Assembly: GCA_039821555.1 (NCBI GenBank)
Contig: JBCBNX010000002.1
Coordinates: 343,444 to 407,443 of the forward strand
Direction of reading: 5' to 3'
Length of the DNA stretch: 64,000 nt
Origin: Bacteroidota bacterium
GTDB taxonomy: Bacteria; Bacteroidota; Rhodothermia; Rhodothermales; Rubricoccaceae
Shown: positions 60,503-64,000 of the stretch, in pieces
Layout: every line of letters begins with the position of its first letter
Numbering within the stretch: position 1 is the first letter of the stretch
Translations under genes and position numbers: made by a program
The notes under the pieces: model-generated
The model's database searches: none
What the model was told of the DNA's origin: nothing
The model's input: the letters and a program-made list of their open reading frames with translations, nothing else

Positions 60503-61246
60503 CTAGGTGCCGTCCGCGTTCGCTGCAATCGGGTCCTCGTCCTGCGCTTCGGCCTCTACCGTTCCGGCCTCTGCCGTATCGGCTTCGACGAACACGTAGG
60601 CTGCTAGCCGCTCGAACGTCTTCGGGCCGATGCCGCGCACGTGCACGAGGTCCTCGGTGCGCTGGAAGTCGCCGTGCTCGACGCGGTAGGTGATGATGCG
60701 CTCGGCCAGCGCCGGGCCGATGCCAGGGAGCCGGTCCAGGAGGCGCACGCTCGCGGTGTTGACGTTCATCCGCACCGGACCGGCGGCAGCGCGGGTACTC
60801 CGGGAACGAGGCGACGCAGCCTCAGCAACCGGCTCAGCAACCGGCGTTTCGCCAGCGTCGCGCACCGTGTCGGCGGACGCTCGGAGCCTTGCCACGATGG
60901 AGGCGGCGCTCGGCGGGGCTGCGACCGGCGCATGCCCTGCGGCACTCGAGAGAGCCGCGAAGGTCGCGTCGGTCTCGGCGTAGAAGGCGTCGTCGAAAGG
61001 GATTTGCTGAGCCTGCCATGCACGGACGCCAAGGCCGAGCACGAGCAGCCCGGCGAGCGTGAGGAGCGCCGTCGCCTCGGTGGTTGTGATCGCGAGGCGC
61101 TGCTGGAGGTCGTAGAGGCGGGTCGTCCAGACACCCCGGTCCGTCCAGGCGCTGTTGGCCCCGGTCTTGTTCGTCGAGGCTGTGTTCGCCCAAAAGCGGC
61201 GGGTGGTCCAGGCGGGACGCGAAAAGTGGGGCAGGAGTCGAGGCAT
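60503..61246 (-). CDS. ComEA-like helix-hairpin-helix protein
   Basis: The 247-residue product has a basic N-terminus, one membrane helix (about 59-76; EATALLTLAGLLVLGLGVRAW), an Ala/Pro-rich linker and a C-terminal tandem helix-hairpin-helix domain (VRMNVNTASVRLLDRLPGIGPALAERIITYR, then DLVHVRGIGPKTFERL). This is the ComEA layout: a membrane-anchored DNA-binding protein used in DNA uptake for transformation, although many relatives have other roles. ATG 61246 begins the conserved frame. It is divergent from recO. Confidence 0.85.
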   Translation of the reverse strand: MPRLLPHFSRPAWTTRRFWANTASTNKTGANSAWTDRGVWTTRLYDLQQRLAITTTEATALLTLAGLLVLGLGVRAWQAQQIPFDDAFYAETDATFAALSSAAGHAPVAAPPSAASIVARLRASADTVRDAGETPVAEPVAEAASPRSRSTRAAAGPVRMNVNTASVRLLDRLPGIGPALAERIITYRVEHGDFQRTEDLVHVRGIGPKTFERLAAYVFVEADTAEAGTVEAEAQDEDPIAANADGT

Positions 61247-61420
61247 CGGAGTACGGATCTGGTGAATCGGGCAACGACACGCTCCTAGACAGCGGGTTTT
61301 CCAGAGGCATAACCTTGCGTCTGTATTTCTGCACCCTAGCGCCCCATTGGGGGTCTTTTCGACGGGGCGAGCGTTGCAGAGCACTACGTTATTCTCCTCG
61401 CTCACCCATCGCCCTGCCTC

Positions 61421-62164
61421 GTGATCGTCCGCACCGACGCCGTTGTCCTCCGCACTCTCGACTATGGGGAGACGAGCCAGATCGTGGCGCTCTTCACGCG
61501 CGAACACGGCCTGCTGAGCGTGATCGCCAAAGGGTCGCGGCGGCCCAAGAGCCGCTTTGGCTCGACGCTGCAGCCGCTGGCCTATGTGCAGGCGGTCTAC
61601 TACTTCCGCGAGGGGCGCGGCCTCCAGACGCTCAAGGAAACCGCCCACGTGCAGCGCTTCTCCACGCTGCCGCTCGACCTCGACCGGCTCACGCGCGGGA
61701 TGCGGATGCTCGAACTCGTCCGCGCGCTCTTCGAGGAGGGCGAGCCCAACCCGGCGGTGTTCAACCTGCTCCTGCGCGGACTGCACTGGCTCGACACGGA
61801 GCCGCCGCGTCCGGCCAACGGCCTGTGCCACGTCCAGCTTCGCCTCGCAACCTTGCTTGGCTTCGCGCCCGACGTGCGCCGCGAGGATTTGGAGGCGCTG
61901 CCCGAGCACGGCGGTGTGCTCCGCCTCGACGACGGGAGCATCGCGCCGCCCGAGGCGGCGTCCAAGGCAGGCCTCCGGGCCAGCCGCGCCGCGCTGCGTG
62001 CCTTCGCCATCTTCGCCCGCACCGACCTCGGCACCTCGGCTCGGCTCGCCCTAGACGACGCCACGCGGGACGAGACGGAGCGGCTCGTGGACGCCTACCT
62101 CCGCACCCACGTCGGCGATGGCTACCCGACGCGCGTGCCCAAGGTGGCGCGACAGCTTTCGTAG
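61421..62164 (+). CDS. recO: DNA repair protein RecO
   Basis: The 247-residue product starts with the OB-fold signature MIVRTDAVVLRTLDYGETSQIVALFTREHGLLSVIAKGSRRPKSRFG-like sequence, followed by a helical domain with a single Cys. RecO anneals SSB-coated DNA and helps load RecA with RecR. The zinc-binding four-cysteine motif of some RecO proteins is absent. The start is GTG 61421. Confidence 0.93.
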   Translation: MIVRTDAVVLRTLDYGETSQIVALFTREHGLLSVIAKGSRRPKSRFGSTLQPLAYVQAVYYFREGRGLQTLKETAHVQRFSTLPLDLDRLTRGMRMLELVRALFEEGEPNPAVFNLLLRGLHWLDTEPPRPANGLCHVQLRLATLLGFAPDVRREDLEALPEHGGVLRLDDGSIAPPEAASKAGLRASRAALRAFAIFARTDLGTSARLALDDATRDETERLVDAYLRTHVGDGYPTRVPKVARQLS

Positions 62165-62302
62165 TGCGCGTGCATGAAGAATGGCCAGCCAGCCCAATCG
62201 CAGGAACTTGCCTGTTGCAACGACTGGTAGGACAGGCTACTCACCGATGCGTTGGCCCAACGGCGACCCCGGTGTCCCATCCGGACCATTAGCTACAGAC
62301 CC

Positions 62303-62977
62303 ATGACCTTTCTGATTCGTCCCCTCTTCGCGGCGGCCCTTGTCCTGCTGATCAGCGCGTGCGGCAACGTCGGCGATGCCCCCGAAGCTGAAACCACCGC
62401 CGTCCCGGACTCCGACGCCACCGAGGCCTCCGCCTTCGTCGGCGACGCCTGGGCGCTCGATCTCGAAGCGACCACCGTCGCCTGGCGCGGCGCCAAGGTC
62501 ACCGGCAGCCACGACGGCGGCTTCAACGAGGTCACCGGCAACCTCTACGTGGCCGACGGCACGCTCTCCGGCGTCGAGGTGAACATCGACACCCGCTCGA
62601 TCTTCAGCGACAACGAGGACCTCACCGAGCACCTCAGCAGCGAGGACTTCTTCGCGGTCGAGGCTTACCCGGAGGCCGCGTTCATGGCTACGACCTTCAC
62701 CGCGCTCGCCGAGGCGCCGGAGGACGCGCCCGAGGCAACCCACACGATCACCGGCACGCTCACCATGCGCGGCCAGACCAACGAGATCACCTTCCCCGCA
62801 ACGGTGACCGTCTCCGACGAGCGCATCGTGGCCGACGCGGACTTCATCATCGACCGCACGCGCTGGGGCATCATCTACGAGGGGCGTCCCGACGACCTCA
62901 TCCGCGACGAAGTGCGCCTGATGCTGCACGCCGAAGCAGCCAACCCATCGGCCTCCATGACGGCCTCGGCGGAATAA
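62303..62977 (+). CDS. YceI-family lipoprotein
   Basis: The 224-residue product has a lipobox LISAC (signal MTFLIRPLFAAALVLLISAC). The mature domain has the YceI beta-barrel pattern: LDLEATTVAWRGAKVTGSHDGGFNEVTGNLYVADGTLSGVEVNIDTRSI, FAVEAYPEAAFMAT and DADFIIDRTRWGIIYEG. YceI proteins bind isoprenoid-type lipids or act in stress response. ATG 62303 gives the signal peptide. It is followed by the LexA-like gene after 275 bases. Confidence 0.9.
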   Translation: MTFLIRPLFAAALVLLISACGNVGDAPEAETTAVPDSDATEASAFVGDAWALDLEATTVAWRGAKVTGSHDGGFNEVTGNLYVADGTLSGVEVNIDTRSIFSDNEDLTEHLSSEDFFAVEAYPEAAFMATTFTALAEAPEDAPEATHTITGTLTMRGQTNEITFPATVTVSDERIVADADFIIDRTRWGIIYEGRPDDLIRDEVRLMLHAEAANPSASMTASAE

Positions 62978-63128
62978 GCCAACAGAGCCAGCGTTGCACC
63001 GCGCTCGCCACGAATGCGCGTGCCCCGAGCGCTCTCGACCTCAGCGGCGCCACGCTTCCACCCGGAGGCGCGGCGCCGCGGCCTATGGGAGCCGGGTCCG
63101 CCTAAATCGTTCAAGTCGCTCGTCGGGG

Positions 63129-63157
63129 TTGACTTTGGCAACGGAGACTGGTTAATT
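63129..63157 (+). promoter_or_regulatory. Promoter candidate and operator-like repeat for LexA-like gene
   Basis: TTGACT (63129-63134), a 17-base spacer and TTAATT (63152-63157) look like a sigma-70-type -35/-10 pair about 95 bases before the start codon. Further on, TAGGG (63192-63196) and CCCTA (63202-63206) form a short inverted repeat that could be an autoregulatory operator. Confidence 0.45.
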
Positions 63158-63252
63158 CTTGGGTCCCTAGAGCATTATATCTCGGGGGTGTTAGGGAAAA
63201 CCCCTAGTCTTTGTTCGATCAGATAGCGGCGAGGGAATCCGGGTACAGCGCG

Positions 63253-63939
63253 ATGAGCAGGCGGCAGTTGACGCAGAAGCAGCATGCCTTCTTGGAGTAC
63301 CTCGTGGACCATGTCGGCGTGCACCGGGTGTGGCCGACCTACCGCGAAATCGTAGGACATTTTGGTTACCGCTCGCCGAACTCGGTGACGCAAAACCTGC
63401 AGGCGCTCGCCAAGAAAGGGTTCCTGCGCCGCGACGACGCGGGCTACCAGCTCGCCGATCACCTCAAGGAAGGGCGTGGCATTCCGCTCGAAGGCCACAT
63501 CGAAGAAGGAGAGATAGTCGCGACCGCCAAGGCGAAGCGGCTCGCTCTCGCGGATCTTGTGCCGGGTCTCGACGCGGCGCGCGCCTACGAAATTGGCGAG
63601 CAGCCCGTGGAGACCGAGACGCTCAGCGGAAGCACCCACGTGCTCCTCGGCGAGGGCGACGTCGAGCGTGGCGGGGTCGGTGTTGTGTTGCTCGACGGAC
63701 GACTCGTCCTCCGGCGCGTCTATCCCTACCGGGAGGGGTGGCGTCTCGAAGCACTCAATGGCAAGGAGGTGACCAATCACGCCACACCCGAGGACGGCCC
63801 CGTTCGCGTACTCGGGCCTTATGCCGGTCATGCGGGCCCGTTCGGCCTCGTCTGTGCCCCCCTGGCGTTCATGCACCCGGAGGACGTGGTGACGAACTAC
63901 GACGCGCAGCGGGACGGCGAGACCTGGTCGAGCACCTGA
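63253..63939 (+). CDS. LexA-like repressor with degenerate peptidase domain
   Basis: The 228-residue product begins with a LexA winged helix (MSRRQLTQKQHAFLEYLVDH, PTYREIVGHFGYRSPNSVTQNLQALAKKGFL). The C-terminal part (about 76-228) keeps the S24/LexA peptidase-like order but not its active site. The scissile Ala-Gly is Glu-Gly (IEEG, 83-86), no Ser sits where the nucleophile is expected (AYEIGEQPVETE), and the catalytic Lys strand reads LVLRRVYP. It should bind DNA but not self-cleave. ATG 63253 is preferred over an in-frame TTG at 63211. A short hairpin (GCTGAAG/CTTCAGC) follows the stop codon. Confidence 0.85.
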   Translation: MSRRQLTQKQHAFLEYLVDHVGVHRVWPTYREIVGHFGYRSPNSVTQNLQALAKKGFLRRDDAGYQLADHLKEGRGIPLEGHIEEGEIVATAKAKRLALADLVPGLDAARAYEIGEQPVETETLSGSTHVLLGEGDVERGGVGVVLLDGRLVLRRVYPYREGWRLEALNGKEVTNHATPEDGPVRVLGPYAGHAGPFGLVCAPLAFMHPEDVVTNYDAQRDGETWSST

Positions 63940-64000
63940 GCTGAAGGCGAGCCGAGACCGAGGGTGCTGTGCGCTTCAGCGTGTCTTCGCGCCATTTTTG

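Overview
The window is GC-rich bacterial chromosome. Four long secreted proteins carry a C-terminal type IX secretion (T9SS) sorting domain (PNP, then LYDLLGR-like, then GxYVxRL motifs). Together with one-protein hybrid two-component systems, DUF1080 and DUF11 proteins, an acetyl- or succinylornithine carbamoyltransferase and paired ECF-sigma/TPR-kinase modules, this points to the Bacteroidota/Rhodothermota side. A GC-rich Rhodothermia-type marine or halophilic organism (Salinibacter/Rubricoccaceae-like) is the best guess from gene content; no rRNA is present to confirm it.

Layout. 0-8.8 kb: a secreted PQQ-propeller protein, an OmpR/PhoB-type regulator and histidine kinase pair, a lipoprotein with a duplicated EGW domain, a DUF1080 lipoprotein and a GIY-YIG/DUF4357 protein. 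8.9-18.3 kb, minus strand: an efflux operon in the order CpxP/Spy-like chaperone, ABC-substrate-binding/TolC fusion, adaptor lipoprotein, RND pump, then three exported proteins of unknown function. A LuxR-type two-component pair (18.5-20.5 kb) is divergent to it and is the obvious candidate regulator. 20.8-30 kb: a secreted protein of ten 28-residue Trp repeats, a frameshifted T9SS remnant, a giant hybrid sensor, a TPR protein and the ornithine-type carbamoyltransferase. 30-38.6 kb: a kinase plus ECF sigma factor, a DUF11/Fn3 surface protein and a row of small lipoproteins. 38.8-43.6 kb: tRNA-Val and tRNA-Gly, then the conserved rpmH-rnpA-yidC-mnmE block. 43.8-50.7 kb: a second sigma/kinase module, then a large secreted protein resembling anthrax protective antigen. 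50.8-60.5 kb: arsC-type phosphatase, ALDH16-type dehydrogenase, SUKH protein, deoC, riboflavin synthase, a lipoprotein, acetate kinase, NUDIX hydrolase and a small membrane protein. 60.5-64 kb: ComEA-like protein, recO, YceI lipoprotein and a LexA-like regulator.

The most striking gene is at 47524-50685. A protective-antigen (binary toxin B) calcium-binding and pore domain is fused to an Asp-box beta-propeller and a T9SS sorting signal. It lies between two same-orientation copies of a short palindromic element.

That element is one of six copies (about 55-135 bp) of a MITE-like family built around the palindrome CTGTCCCCCTC...GAGGGGGACAG, mostly bounded by inverted ends GCTCCCCCC/GGGGGGAGC or CACCCCCTG/CAGGGGGTG. 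One 102-bp copy lies in frame inside mnmE, between the G4 and G5 motifs of its GTPase domain. A second family, with TCATCCTGAG/CTCAGGATGA ends, appears in four places and forms the leader of mnmE and the stop codon of the SUKH gene.
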